The notes beneath the pieces were generated by a model. The model did not search any database. It saw only the letters and a program-made list of their open reading frames with translations, and was not told where the DNA came from. Positions 38,701 to 47,811 of a stretch of DNA of 64,000 nt are shown one piece after another. The stretch's first letter is position 1; each line of letters begins with the position of its first letter. Where the stretch lies: contig JABLXQ010000007.1 in NCBI GenBank assembly GCA_013178375.1, forward strand, positions 62,001-126,000, written 5' to 3'. The translations under genes and the position numbers were made by a program. This DNA is from Gammaproteobacteria bacterium. GTDB taxonomy: Bacteria; Pseudomonadota; Gammaproteobacteria; Pseudomonadales; Ketobacteraceae.

Positions 38701-41700
38701 CGGCGGGCGTGTAGGTGACGGTGCCGTCGCCGTTGTCGGTCAGGCTGCCGGTGGCTGCTGCGCTGACGATGCTGATGCTGGCGGTGTCGAGCGTGCCGTC
38801 CACATCTGAATCGTTGTCGAGCAGATCGATAATCACAGCAGTGTCCTCATCGGTCTGCGCGCTGTCATCGTTCGCCAGCGGTTCGTCATTCACCGACTGC
38901 ACGGTGATGGCGACGGTGGCAGCGGCGGACCAGATGCCCAGATTGTCCTGAACACGGTAAGTGAGGCTGTCGCTGCCGTTGAAGTCGTCGCCCGGCGTGT
39001 AGGTGATGACACCGGCGCCACTGACGCTGGTGGTGCCGTTCACCGGCGCGGTGACGATCTCCACGCTGGCGGCTGCCAGGGTGCCGTCCACATCGCTGTC
39101 GTTACCCAGCGCGTTGATGTCATGCGGTGTGTCTTCCTGCAGGCTGACGGTGTCGTTCGCCGCCACCGGCGCATCGTTCACGCTGGCGATGGTGATCGAC
39201 ACTGTACCGGTTGCGGAGGTTGCATCCTCGTTGTCCTGCACCACGTAGGTGAAGCTGTCGCTGCCGAAATAATCCGCGGTGGGCGTGAAGGTGGCTTCAC
39301 CGGTGGTGACGTTGATGCTCACGGTGCCATGCGCCGGCTGTGCCATCACGGTGACGGCAGTGGCATCCACGGTGCCATCCACATCGGTGTCGTTGTCCAC
39401 CAGATCGATGGTTACAGCGGTATCTTCATCGGTGCTGGCGGAATCGTTCGCTGCCGTGGGCGCATCATTCACGCCACTGACGTTGACGATCACCGTTGCC
39501 ACGTTGGAATCGGCGCTGTTCTGGTCCTGGATCTGGTAAGTGAAACTGTCACTGCCGAAGAAGTCGCTATCCGGTGTGTACAGCACTTCGCCATTGCTGA
39601 TTGCTGCGGTGCCGTTGGTGGGTTGCGACACCAGCGTAATGGTATCGGCGTCGGCGGCATCACCGGTGTCGACATCAGTATCGTTGGCGGCCACATCGAT
39701 GCTGATGGGCTGATCCTCCGGTGTGCTTTCCACATCGGCCACTGCAACCGGGTTGTCGTTCACCGCCGTAATGGTGAGGGAAACGGTGGCAGCACTGGAC
39801 GTGCCACCGTGCGTGTCGCCCACGGTGTAGGTGAAGCTGTCGCTGCCGTTATAGTTCGCGGTGGGCGTGAAGGTGATGACGCCGGTACCGGTGTTGACGC
39901 TGGTGGTACCGTGCGCCGGTTGCGCAACAACGGTGACACTGGCGGGGTTCAGGCTGCTGTCCACATCGCTGTCGTTGGCCAGCACACTGACCGACACCGC
40001 GTTGTCTTCAGCAGTGGTTTCGCTGTCGGCCGCCGCAGTGGGCACATTGTTGGTCACGGTAAAGTTCAGCGTGGTTTCATCGCTGAAGCCGGCAAAACCA
40101 TTACCCAGTGCATCTTCCACCAGCCCCGCATCCACATTCACATAATAGGTATGACCGGGGATGAAATTGGCAGACGGATTCACGGTGACACCGGCGCCAC
40201 TGATGCTGGCAGAACCGATGGCGACGCTTTCGTGCAGGCTGTCGTCGGCGGCATCGTAAATGCTGATGTTGCCCGCGCCCGCGCTGACGTTTTCATTGAA
40301 AGTCAGCAGCAGATTGGTGTTGTACTGCACAGTGGTGGCGTTGTCGGCCGGCGTGGAGCTGCTGAAGACCGGGCCGCTGCCGTCAAACACAGTGCTGTAC
40401 TGAATGGCGACGGTGTTGTTGTTGCCTGCTGCATCCTGCGCCACATTTGCTGCGACATTCAGGGTGACGGCGCCATCGGCCGTGGGTGTCACGGTGACGA
40501 TGAAGTCGCCGTCGTTGTTATCGATCAGATTGCTCAGCGACGCGTTGCCGGCAACGATGTCACCCAGCACAAAGCCCGTCATGATTTCGCTGAAACTGAC
40601 CGTCGCCTGGAACGCGGCGTTGGTGGGATTGGTGGCGCCGCTGCTGATGGCCACCGTGGGAGCCGTGCCATCCAGCGTCGCGGTGTCGGTGACGGCCGCT
40701 GACGCATTGCCGGCGGTGTCGGTGAGCACCACCGACAAAGTCAGGGTGCCGTCGTTCAATCCGCCCACGTTGATATTGCTGATCTGCGCGCCTGCGCTGC
40801 CCACCGTGCCGCTGCCGGTGACATTGGTACCGCCGCCGCTGCTGCTGATGGTGTAGCTGTAGGTGGCGCCCACTTCCGCGCTGGCAAACGTGAAGCTGGC
40901 TGTGCTGGCTTCGGTGTCGTTGAAGGTGCTGTCATCGAAGCTGACGCTGTGGCCGCTGGCTCCGGTGGTATCCAGCGTCGCGGTGTTGGTCACCGCACTG
41001 GCAACGTTACCCGCCGCGTCGGTGACGATCACCGACAGCGTCAGTGTGCCATCGCCCAGTCCGCTCACATTGATGTTGCTGATCTGCTGGCTGACGCTGG
41101 CGAGCGTGCCACTGCCAGTGACGTTGGTGCCGCCACCGCTGCTGCTGATGGTGTAACTGTAAGTCGCACCCACTTCCGCGCCGGCGAAAGTGAACGCAAT
41201 GGCACTGGCTTCGCTGGCACTGATCGCGCTGTCATTGAAACCGACGCTGTGGCCAGTCAAGGCAGTCTTGTCCAGCGTCGCGGTATCGGTCACTGCGGTG
41301 GCGGCGTTGCCAGAAGTGTCGGTCAGAATCACCGAAATCGTCAGCGTGCCATCATTCAGTCCGCTCACGTCGATGCCGCTGAGCTGGTCGGTTGCGGTGG
41401 CGATGGTGCCACTGCCGATGACGTTGGTACCACCACCGCTGCTGCTGATGGTGTAACTGTAAGTGGCGCCCACTTCCGCGCTGGCAAAGGTGACGCTGAT
41501 GGCGTTGTCTTCGCTGCCACTGATCAGGCTGTCATCGAAACCGATGCTGTGGCCACTGGGGCCGGTAGCATCCAGTGTGCTGGTGTCGGTTACCGCGCTG
41601 GCGGCATTGCCGGCGGCATCGGTCAGAATCACCGAAATCGTCAGCGTGCCGTCATTCAGTCCGCTCACGTCGATGCCGCTGAGCTGGTCGGTTGCGGTGG

Positions 41701-44700
41701 CGATGGTGCCACTGCCGATGACGTTGGTACCACCACCGCTGCTGCTGATCGTGTAACTGTAAGTGGCGCCCACTTCCGCGCCGGCAAAGGTGACGCTGAT
41801 GGCGTTGTCTTCGCTGCCACTGATCAGGCTGTCATCGAAACCGATGCTGTGACCGCTGGGGCCGGCGGCATCCAATGTGGCTGTGTCGGTAGCCGCCGAC
41901 GCCGCGTTGCCCGCAGCATCGGTCAATACCACCGACAGGGTGAGCGTGCCGTCGCCCAGTCCGCTCACATTGATGTTGCTGATCTGCTGGCTGGCGCTGG
42001 CAATCGTGCCGCTGCCGGTGACGTTGGTGCCGCCACCGCTGCTGCTGATGGTGTAACTGTATGTCGCGCCCACTTCCGCGCTGGCGAAAGTGAAACTGGT
42101 GGAGCCGGCTTCACTGGCATTGATGGCGCTGTCATCCAGATTGACGCTGTGGCCGCTGGCGGCCGCAGTGTCGATCACAATGGCCAGACCCGATGAAGCG
42201 GACGACGTGTTGTTCGACGCATCCGTTGCAGTTGCCGTAATGGTGTGAGCGCCGGCGCTCAATGCTCCGCCCGGTGTGAAACTCCAGTTGCCGGAACCAT
42301 CGGCTGTGGTGGAACCCAAACTGCCCGACACGCTCGACGTCAGCGCCACGGTGGCATTGGCTTCTGCCGTGCCAGTGAACGTGGGCGTGGTGTCGGACGT
42401 GATGTTGTCGGTGCTGGAACTGCCGGAATCGGTGCCCGCTGTCATGTCCGGTGTGCTGGGCGCGCTCGGCGCAACAGCATCCACCAGCACCGATGTCAGG
42501 CTGCCGATGGAGTTCAGCGTAAGCGTGAGGTTGTTGCTGGCGGCGTCCCGCAGCGTGCCGCCGTTGAGATCCACACTGGCACCCAGTGCAACGCCGTCGC
42601 CATCGAAGTCACCAGCCTGCACGGTATAGCTGAATACCAGTGCTGTAGTGCCACTGCCCGATACGTACGTCGCATAACGCGTGGTGGAACCGATGGTGAG
42701 TGTCAGGCGCGGTGTGCCGCCACCGGTATTCACCGTGATGTTCTCACCGGTGTTGACGGTAAAGGACAGGCTTTCCCCCGGCACGTAGGTATCGTTCGCC
42801 GGCACACTCACGGAACTGACCGTGGGCGCCACATTATCCACCACCGTAATGGTGAAGGCTTCCGCATAAGAAGCGGTGCCGTCGCTGGTCTGCACGCGCA
42901 CGGAATAAGTGCCCGCTGCCAGCGCTGCGGAATTGTTCGCGCGCAAGGTGCTGCCACTGATATTGAAGCTGGCGTTGTTGGTATCGCCGGTGCCGGCCAC
43001 CAGCGAATAGGTATGAGTGTCGCCCACATCCGCATCGGTGGTGCTCAGTGTGCCCACGGTGGCGTTGGTGCCGGCGCTCTGGTTCACGCTGCTGGCGGTC
43101 AATGCGATATCGGTGGGCGCACTGTTGGCCGCTGCGGCAGTGATGTAACCGGCGATGGTGGTGGTGTGGTAATGAATAGTGTAGTTGGTGGAATTTTCCG
43201 ACACGATCAGGGCGCGGTCGGCCACATCGCTGATGGCAAAGCGGTCGTTCAGATAACCCGTCAGACTGAAATCAAAACCATCCACCCAGTCGCTGCCGTC
43301 ATAGGATGTCAGGAAATAGGTGGTGCCGCTGCGGCTGGCAAAATAATAGGTGGAATCGATACGTTCGATGTCCAGCGTGTCAACGCTGGCGTAATTGGCG
43401 TTGGTGATTTCCTGCTGCACCCAGCTGCCGGATGCATTGGTGCGGTAATAGGAACGATGGTCCGTTCTGTTGTTGTAGGCGTAATGAATATTGCCGTCGT
43501 CATCCATCACTGCACCGGCCAGGGCGTAAATTTTTCCGTCGCCCTTGCCGTCCAGCACCAGTGTCTTGGCGACAAAGTTGTCGGTGGACGATGCGATATA
43601 GTAATTGTCGGTGCCAATATTCTGGTCGTCCTCGCGGCGGTACAGCACAGTAGCCGTTCCAGCGCTGTCGGCCAGCACGTAGGAATCGAACAGCTCGTCG
43701 GTGCCACCAGCGGTGCTCGCGATAGTCGTCATCGCCCAGGAGCCCGATTTGTTGGTGGCGTAACGAATCGTATAGCCGGCAGCAGCACCCTGGAAGGTCG
43801 TGTGCACATAGCCGTTGGGATCGAGCGACAGATCCGCGTCGAAAATCGTGTAGCCGGTTTCACCGATGTTGGTGTAGGTCCAGCTGGTGCCGTTGTACAC
43901 GGCATAGAAGGGATCGTAGTCCACCGCCCAGTTGGTGGTGCCGGCGGAAAATATCACGTGGATATTGCCCGAGGCATCCACTTCGTAATCGACACTGTCC
44001 TGATTGCCCCAGCCGCCATTGGTGCGGCCCGGTACCGACGACGGCGTCAGCGTGGTGTAAAGCGTGAAGCCGGCGCCATTCCACTTCAGAAAGCGGATAT
44101 TGCTGCCATCGGCCCGCGCCAGATAGAAATCGCCATTGGAAGCCGAGCGCACTTTCGGGAACTGCCAGCTGGCGGTGTCGGCAATCATGCCGGTTTCATA
44201 GGCCGGATTCACCTGCTTCGGCGTGGTGGTGACTTCCATGCTGGCGTCACGACCCACAACGTACACCATGTAGGATGCGCTGGAACTCAGTCCGGTAAAC
44301 AACAGCGTGCCACTGGGATTCATCGCCTGCGATATGGTTTGCACGGCCGCCGCGCCGGAACCATCGGTTCCCGCAATTACCTGCGCGCTGCTGGGCGCCG
44401 GCTGCGTGGTCAGCAACAACACTGCATACACCGTGCTGTTCTCGCTCATGGTCAGGCTGACATCGAAACTGGTGGCCGTCTTGTTGATGACGGACGAATT
44501 CAACACCGCCGGCTTGGTGGAAGCAGCATGCCAGGTGCCTGCGTAACTGGCACATTTGGCCGTGTTCAGGCTGGTCCAGGTGTTGGTGTAGTAGGTGCCC
44601 CAGCTGATATGGCAATGCCCGAACGGACTTTCACTGGCAAAGCGTTTGCGCCCGATCAACTCACCGGACAATTGCGCCGTGCTGTCCATCTGCTTCTGCA

Positions 44701-45004
44701 ACAATCCATTCTCGCGCAGGAACGCCAGCGCACTGCTGTCCACCGTTGGCTTGACTGACTTCTGCAGGCCACTGCTGCGCCCGAACGCCGAGAACGCGCT
44801 ACGCTTGACGCCATCGGCTTTTTTCGCCGCTGCATCCTGCGCCGTCACGTGCACCACACTGGCCCGGTTACCACTCCGTCGGCTGCTGGTATGGCTGCTG
44901 TTACGCGCGGTAGCCGCCATGCCCGACGCAGCCAGCAAGGGCAGCGCCATAACCACGGCTTTGGACAGACTGAATTTTTTCTCGCTGGATTTGGCGTCAG
45001 ACAT
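35711..45004 (-). CDS. Giant multidomain cell-surface protein fused to an outer-membrane beta-barrel
   Basis: A 3,097-residue exported protein. Order of parts (approximate residues): signal peptide (1-33); unknown Cys-containing region (110-190); propeller-like region with repeated ASGSWV/SDGSDWV motifs (260-620); cadherin/Ig-like domains (640-940); five exact 100-residue repeats (950-1450); Big/SwmB-like domains (1450-1650); five tandem-95 repeats (1655-2135); thrombospondin-3-like Asp-rich calcium loops (2228-2295, 2628-2658); Calx-beta-like (2395-2508); PKD-like; choice-of-anchor-U-like domain (2660-2835). Then comes a GlyGly-CTERM-like tail (GGGGSLGVVALLMLAGLVASRR, about 2850-2870, abbreviated here to GGGGSLG...SRR), a second signal-like stretch, and an 8-stranded-type barrel ending RFHF. 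I chose the ATG at 45004 over a GTG at 45013. Probably a calcium-dependent adhesin. Confidence 0.85.
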   Translation of the reverse strand: MSDAKSSEKKFSLSKAVVMALPLLAASGMAATARNSSHTSSRRSGNRASVVHVTAQDAAAKKADGVKRSAFSAFGRSSGLQKSVKPTVDSSALAFLRENGLLQKQMDSTAQLSGELIGRKRFASESPFGHCHISWGTYYTNTWTSLNTAKCASYAGTWHAASTKPAVLNSSVINKTATSFDVSLTMSENSTVYAVLLLTTQPAPSSAQVIAGTDGSGAAAVQTISQAMNPSGTLLFTGLSSSASYMVYVVGRDASMEVTTTPKQVNPAYETGMIADTASWQFPKVRSASNGDFYLARADGSNIRFLKWNGAGFTLYTTLTPSSVPGRTNGGWGNQDSVDYEVDASGNIHVIFSAGTTNWAVDYDPFYAVYNGTSWTYTNIGETGYTIFDADLSLDPNGYVHTTFQGAAAGYTIRYATNKSGSWAMTTIASTAGGTDELFDSYVLADSAGTATVLYRREDDQNIGTDNYYIASSTDNFVAKTLVLDGKGDGKIYALAGAVMDDDGNIHYAYNNRTDHRSYYRTNASGSWVQQEITNANYASVDTLDIERIDSTYYFASRSGTTYFLTSYDGSDWVDGFDFSLTGYLNDRFAISDVADRALIVSENSTNYTIHYHTTTIAGYITAAAANSAPTDIALTASSVNQSAGTNATVGTLSTTDADVGDTHTYSLVAGTGDTNNASFNISGSTLRANNSAALAAGTYSVRVQTSDGTASYAEAFTITVVDNVAPTVSSVSVPANDTYVPGESLSFTVNTGENITVNTGGGTPRLTLTIGSTTRYATYVSGSGTTALVFSYTVQAGDFDGDGVALGASVDLNGGTLRDAASNNLTLTLNSIGSLTSVLVDAVAPSAPSTPDMTAGTDSGSSSTDNITSDTTPTFTGTAEANATVALTSSVSGSLGSTTADGSGNWSFTPGGALSAGAHTITATATDASNNTSSASSGLAIVIDTAAASGHSVNLDDSAINASEAGSTSFTFASAEVGATYSYTISSSGGGTNVTGSGTIASASQQISNINVSGLGDGTLTLSVVLTDAAGNAASAATDTATLDAAGPSGHSIGFDDSLISGSEDNAISVTFAGAEVGATYSYTISSSGGGTNVIGSGTIATATDQLSGIDVSGLNDGTLTISVILTDAAGNAASAVTDTSTLDATGPSGHSIGFDDSLISGSEDNAISVTFASAEVGATYSYTISSSGGGTNVIGSGTIATATDQLSGIDVSGLNDGTLTISVILTDTSGNAATAVTDTATLDKTALTGHSVGFNDSAISASEASAIAFTFAGAEVGATYSYTISSSGGGTNVTGSGTLASVSQQISNINVSGLGDGTLTLSVIVTDAAGNVASAVTNTATLDTTGASGHSVSFDDSTFNDTEASTASFTFASAEVGATYSYTISSSGGGTNVTGSGTVGSAGAQISNINVGGLNDGTLTLSVVLTDTAGNASAAVTDTATLDGTAPTVAISSGATNPTNAAFQATVSFSEIMTGFVLGDIVAGNASLSNLIDNNDGDFIVTVTPTADGAVTLNVAANVAQDAAGNNNTVAIQYSTVFDGSGPVFSSSTPADNATTVQYNTNLLLTFNENVSAGAGNISIYDAADDSLHESVAIGSASISGAGVTVNPSANFIPGHTYYVNVDAGLVEDALGNGFAGFSDETTLNFTVTNNVPTAAADSETTAEDNAVSVSVLANDSDVDSSLNPASVTVVAQPAHGTTSVNTGTGVITFTPTANYNGSDSFTYTVGDTHGGTSSAATVSLTITAVNDNPVAVADVESTPEDQPISIDVAANDTDVDTGDAADADTITLVSQPTNGTAAISNGEVLYTPDSDFFGSDSFTYQIQDQNSADSNVATVIVNVSGVNDAPTAANDSASTDEDTAVTIDLVDNDTDVDGTVDATAVTVMAQPAHGTVSINVTTGEATFTPTADYFGSDSFTYVVQDNEDATSATGTVSITIASVNDAPVAANDTVSLQEDTPHDINALGNDSDVDGTLAAASVEIVTAPVNGTTSVSGAGVITYTPGDDFNGSDSLTYRVQDNLGIWSAAATVAITVQSVNDEPLANDDSAQTDEDTAVIIDLLDNDSDVDGTLDTASISIVSAAATGSLTDNGDGTVTYTPAADTNGSDSFTYSVSDNQAGVSNTATVSINVQAVNDAPVVSGSPTTELLEGEAYSFVPVITDVDNVSVTVTATNLPAWLILDADTGELSGTPAVGDAGDYADIELSVSDGTDSTPLTAFSISVLGDNDTDGTDNTVDTDDDNDGMSDTYEQTYGFNPLDDSDAAEDLDGDTISNLQESLDGTEPNDDSDYYDVTAPVVSAPDDLVIDAVALYTPVPLQQLLGLADDATSNEIATALGAITSDNVDGSACCGTEVVGVLNGSVLLAPGANLVTYEAVDAKGNVGTATQTVNVRPLVSVNKDQISVEGASVQFRVILNGRSPFYPLEVPFVIDDASTADDTDHDLVSGSVVFTETDGVGQTDAVVTVQLTSDVATEADELLIVRLDDQTSNDEDLANGYDEDDIFDINGGAKTSHVITITEQNVAPDVALQLSQNGVNTIQVTSDGGPVTLTATATDPNTGDSLELDWSASDNTLVDNDGDLTDETLVFNPSALSEGRYLAQVTVTDNEGATDTATLYFLVVAALPDLSDQEDTDGDGVDDETEGTADSDDDGIPDYQDNITAPNVLPEVGDQTESYLLECDPGVRCRLGQFALLGSTGGVRLESEDFAEQDDLETDAAFAFNGGIFDFEVHDLPTVGQSVRVVLPQANPIPQQAVYRKYLNGSWRTFVENANNAIHSSPGNPGYCPPPGDTSWQPGLNVGDFCVQLTLQDGGPNDGDGVANAAIEDPGGVAVQALVDDDVEQTFPGIKSKGKGGGGSLGVVALLMLAGLVASRRGKVTAKVASLGAALLATTAFTLLPTQPGHAAGTEDLQQQILERSYISVSFYQAKGSQGAGDFEQGTAGDGVTVNLNEYEESRTAWQIATGYRYLDWSAVELGYLDLGETQVDLDATGTASNLEAAMSEHYPVTGHGWTLANRFLWEVMPRVTLSGEVGLFIWEGEIDLTGADVEPDLDDGTDLLLGVACAYRLTDNLEAALHLKRVFFDDQEVDLLGVEGRFHF
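40655..42154 (-). repeat. Five in-frame 300-bp repeats inside the giant gene
   Basis: The period is exactly 300 bp (100 codons), with unit starts at 42154, 41854, 41554, 41254 and 40954. Each unit opens GHS(V/I)xFDDS and contains EVGATYSYTISSSGGGTNV. Units 2 and 3 differ at only 3 of 230 positions (41621-41850 against 41321-41550), showing recent duplication or gene conversion. Confidence 0.95.
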
Positions 45005-45021
45005 AGTGATCACTCAACAAA

Positions 45022-46221
45022 TCAGGCTTGCAGTTCAGGGTGACAAAAATGATTGCGCATCCGGGGATGCGTAGGTTCAATGACTTCTGGAAAATGACAA
45101 TCCGGAATCACCGCCACGTCATAGATCTGATCGACGTTGCCAGTGAACTGGATGTGGCCGACCTCGCTGCCGGTTTGCAGGTTGAACAGCCAGATACCGG
45201 AAAAGGTTTCACTGTATTTTTCCGCCAGCGGCGCCGCCCGAGTCACATCGGCCTGCCGCACTTTCGACAGACCCACCAGCAGGATCGGGCCGTAAAACGC
45301 CATGCCACGAGTAAAGCCCGGCACGTCGGCGAGAATGTCCAGCTTGTGCGTCAGCGGATCGAAACGGCAGATCTGGCCGTGGCCGGAATTACAAAAATAC
45401 ACCTTGCCGTCATGCCAGCGCGGCGAATGCGGCATGGCCAGGCCGTCCAGCAGGATTTCATTCGTGGCCACATCCATCAGCGTGCCGTCGAACTCGGCGT
45501 GCTTGCGCCACATGCCGGTCTGGTTGAATTTGGAAAAGGTGGTGACGTATGCAGGCTTGCCATCTTTCAGCGCCATGCCGTTCAGATGGCAGCGGTCTTC
45601 CGGCACCAGTTCGGAAATGAAATGCGGTTTCCAGCGCGGCACGAAACTGTAGTCGGGCTCCAGCGTGCACAGGCAGGAAAAACTGGAATTCACCGCCCAC
45701 AGACCTTCGTCGCCCCAGTCGATATCGTGAATGTTGATCATGCCAGTGTGGTGCGTGGAACGCGCGATAAAACAGGCATCCACCCGCGCATCCACCGGCG
45801 CATACAGGCTGTCCTCGTAAGCGCGGATCTGGCGTTGCTGTTCGGTTTCTTCCGCGTCGCTGACCACAACGGCTTCAACGGCAGCGTCACCAGTTTCCTT
45901 TGGCTTGATGCGCGGCGCCGTAACGTCTTCTTCGATCCGCTGCAGTGGCTGCTTGATTTTGTCCAGCAGGCCATCCTCGCGCGCGAAGTGATGCACCTGG
46001 GTGAATACCCCCAGCGTCAATCCGCGATCGGTGGCTGACAAACCCATGGGGCGGGGAAAACTTTTGAAATTCACATCCAGCGCATCGCCATCGCTGCGCA
46101 CCAGCATCAGCCGCCCGGCCTGATATGACGTGAACGCCAGCGCAATATTCAATTGCTTCAGCACCGCCGGCAGGTTGGCGGAATAGGTACAGCCAAAATC
46201 CAGATGTTCATAGTCCTGCAT
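45022..46221 (-). CDS. TIGR03032-family protein
   Basis: A 399-residue protein matching the TIGR03032 (DUF4915) pattern: FTSYQAGRLMLVRSDGD near the N-terminus, HHTGMINIHDIDWGDEGLWA, VNSSFSCLCTLEPDYSFVPRWKP (first 20: VNSSFSCLCTLEPDYSFVPR), MPHSPRWHDGKVYFCNSGHG and PGFTRGMAFYGPILLVGLS. The repeated short beta pattern suggests a beta-propeller. An insert of acidic, charged sequence sits at about residues 90-130. No signal peptide is visible. It overlaps the subtilase gene by 14 bp and ends 17 bp before the giant surface-protein gene, so it is probably part of that operon. Members sometimes accompany peptide or surface-protein genes; the molecular role is unknown. Confidence 0.8.
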   Translation of the reverse strand: MQDYEHLDFGCTYSANLPAVLKQLNIALAFTSYQAGRLMLVRSDGDALDVNFKSFPRPMGLSATDRGLTLGVFTQVHHFAREDGLLDKIKQPLQRIEEDVTAPRIKPKETGDAAVEAVVVSDAEETEQQRQIRAYEDSLYAPVDARVDACFIARSTHHTGMINIHDIDWGDEGLWAVNSSFSCLCTLEPDYSFVPRWKPHFISELVPEDRCHLNGMALKDGKPAYVTTFSKFNQTGMWRKHAEFDGTLMDVATNEILLDGLAMPHSPRWHDGKVYFCNSGHGQICRFDPLTHKLDILADVPGFTRGMAFYGPILLVGLSKVRQADVTRAAPLAEKYSETFSGIWLFNLQTGSEVGHIQFTGNVDQIYDVAVIPDCHFPEVIEPTHPRMRNHFCHPELQA

Positions 46222-47446
46222 TCAACTCTCCAGACAGGGCTGCGGGTGCGGCGGCGGTGGCAACCGGTGCCAGCGCTGGCGTGATCACTTTCAGTTGCGT
46301 CAGCAGTTCATCAAGATCGCGCTCGGGATCAGCGCTGATCAGCAACGCAGCCAGCCCCGACACAATGGCCGACGCCAGTGACGTACCGCCCAACCGCGCA
46401 TAACCACCGTGAATGGCGGTGCTTTCGACGCTGCCGCCAAACGCAGTGAGATCCACGCTGGCGCCAAAATTACTGCTGGGCAGGCGCTGCCCGCTGGCAT
46501 CGCCCGCCGCCACCACGATCGCATCGGCAATCGCCGCTTCGCTGCTGCCCTCGGCAATCGCGCGGCCTTCATTGCCCGCCGCAAACACCACCGCAATGCC
46601 TTTGCCGTTGCGGCCGTATTGCGCCAGTTCCTGCACCACATCCGCCACCGGCTGCAGCAGCAGGTCGGTAGTCCAGCCGCAATTGATCACGTCGGCGCCG
46701 GCCAGCGCCGCCAGATGAAAGGAAAGCAAGGTATTCGACGTCCAGGTATCCGGCTGACGGATCGCAATCAGCTCCGCTTCCGGCGCCACGCCATTCAGCC
46801 CGCTGCCGTCATGGGCGGCAAATAGCACGCCGGCCACCCGCGTGCCATGATTGTCGCGGCGCGCCAGCGGCTGCGCCTGCAATTGACGGGTTTCAGCATC
46901 GTAGGAAAACGCCAGGCTGACATGAGCCAGTTCCGTGTGGGCAAGATCAAAACCATCATCGATGATCGCAATCTTCACGCCCCGGCCCTTGCTGCGTTGC
47001 CACAGCGACGTCAACGCCGGCAACCGATATTCCGAAGAAGTGGCACGCGCGGCGGGCGTATCGGCACGGTTCGCCAGTTGCAGGATATCCGGCTGCACCA
47101 GACCAATTCCCGGCTGCCGCGACACCGCCTGCATCACCGCCTGCAAATCCGCGCCTGCCTGCACATCCATAACAAAATACTGGCTACGCTGACTGGAAAA
47201 CAGCAACACGGCCCGCGTGAAGGCAGGATGCAGGTACAGCAGATCGTCACGCTTCAGCGCCGGCAACGCCTGCACGATCAACCGGTTGGAGATCTGTACG
47301 CGCTGCCCGCTACCGGCCACCACATACCTGCCCTGCTCCGGCACCAGATGAATGTCCCGCGCAAAATTACTGAAAGTCAGCTCGCCAGCAAACAGCGACG
47401 ACGAAAGACCCAGCAGCAAAAGGGCAATCAAGCCGGAGATCCGCAT
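46208..47446 (-). CDS. Secreted subtilisin-like serine protease (S8)
   Basis: A 412-residue protease with a clear signal peptide (MRISGLIALLLLGLSSSLFA). The N-terminal 130 residues form a propeptide-like region. The catalytic triad is visible: Asp in IAIIDDGFD (about residue 161), His in NHGTRVAGV (about 199) and Ser in GGTSLASAI (about 354), with the oxyanion Asn in FAAGNEG. It is the first gene of an operon with the TIGR03032 protein and the giant adhesin. Processing or release of that surface protein is a reasonable inference. The catalytic residues are intact. Confidence 0.87.
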   Translation of the reverse strand: MRISGLIALLLLGLSSSLFAGELTFSNFARDIHLVPEQGRYVVAGSGQRVQISNRLIVQALPALKRDDLLYLHPAFTRAVLLFSSQRSQYFVMDVQAGADLQAVMQAVSRQPGIGLVQPDILQLANRADTPAARATSSEYRLPALTSLWQRSKGRGVKIAIIDDGFDLAHTELAHVSLAFSYDAETRQLQAQPLARRDNHGTRVAGVLFAAHDGSGLNGVAPEAELIAIRQPDTWTSNTLLSFHLAALAGADVINCGWTTDLLLQPVADVVQELAQYGRNGKGIAVVFAAGNEGRAIAEGSSEAAIADAIVVAAGDASGQRLPSSNFGASVDLTAFGGSVESTAIHGGYARLGGTSLASAIVSGLAALLISADPERDLDELLTQLKVITPALAPVATAAAPAALSGELNAGL

Positions 47447-47811
47447 CTTGTATTCAATACCTGGATTTAAAAGCCAAATGAAAAAGCAAAAGGGTCCGCC
47501 GTTGAACGACTGGATTACGAAGGCATCCCTGCTACATGCATCCCCGTCACAGACATCCTTGCTACAGACATCTTAGCTACCAGCAGTCTGTGACCGCGTT
47601 CATAAAGCCAAGCAGTGGGCCGGAACCTTTTCAAGGTGACCGCAACAAACGATATAGATACAGCAGGAATGCAATGTTTTTGGAATAGTGCGGCGTCATT
47701 CCGGCGCCTGAATGCGCCGGATGACAAGCGAGACAATGGCAAAAACGCCATATTGTTGACAGGCAATAACATCAGGACGAACTGAAAAGAACAGATCTGG
47801 ATTCGTTGGGC
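47447..47811. other. 365-bp gap with an inverted repeat, no gene
   Basis: Holds the promoter region of the protease operon and the 3' flank of the CheB/CheR gene. A hairpin at 47695-47725 (12-13-bp arms around CCGGCGC/GCGCCGG, one bulged T, 6-nt loop) may end CheB/CheR transcription. Near 47525-47580 an imprecise direct repeat with TGCTACA and CATCC occurs two or three times. An 85-codon frame on the - strand here is not convincing. Confidence 0.5.

Noticed and set aside
40655-42154. Regular repeats considered as a CRISPR-like or satellite array
   Set aside because: The 300-bp units are coding, stay in frame and encode protein modules; there are no short repeats with unique spacers.
42245-44758. 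837-codon frame on the + strand opposite the giant gene
   Set aside because: Low-complexity Gly/Ala/Arg product with no motif. The - strand frame has domain structure, signal peptide and regular repeats.
47515-47772. 85-codon frame in the gap before the CheB-CheR gene
   Set aside because: No domain; it covers the hairpin and direct repeats of an intergenic region.
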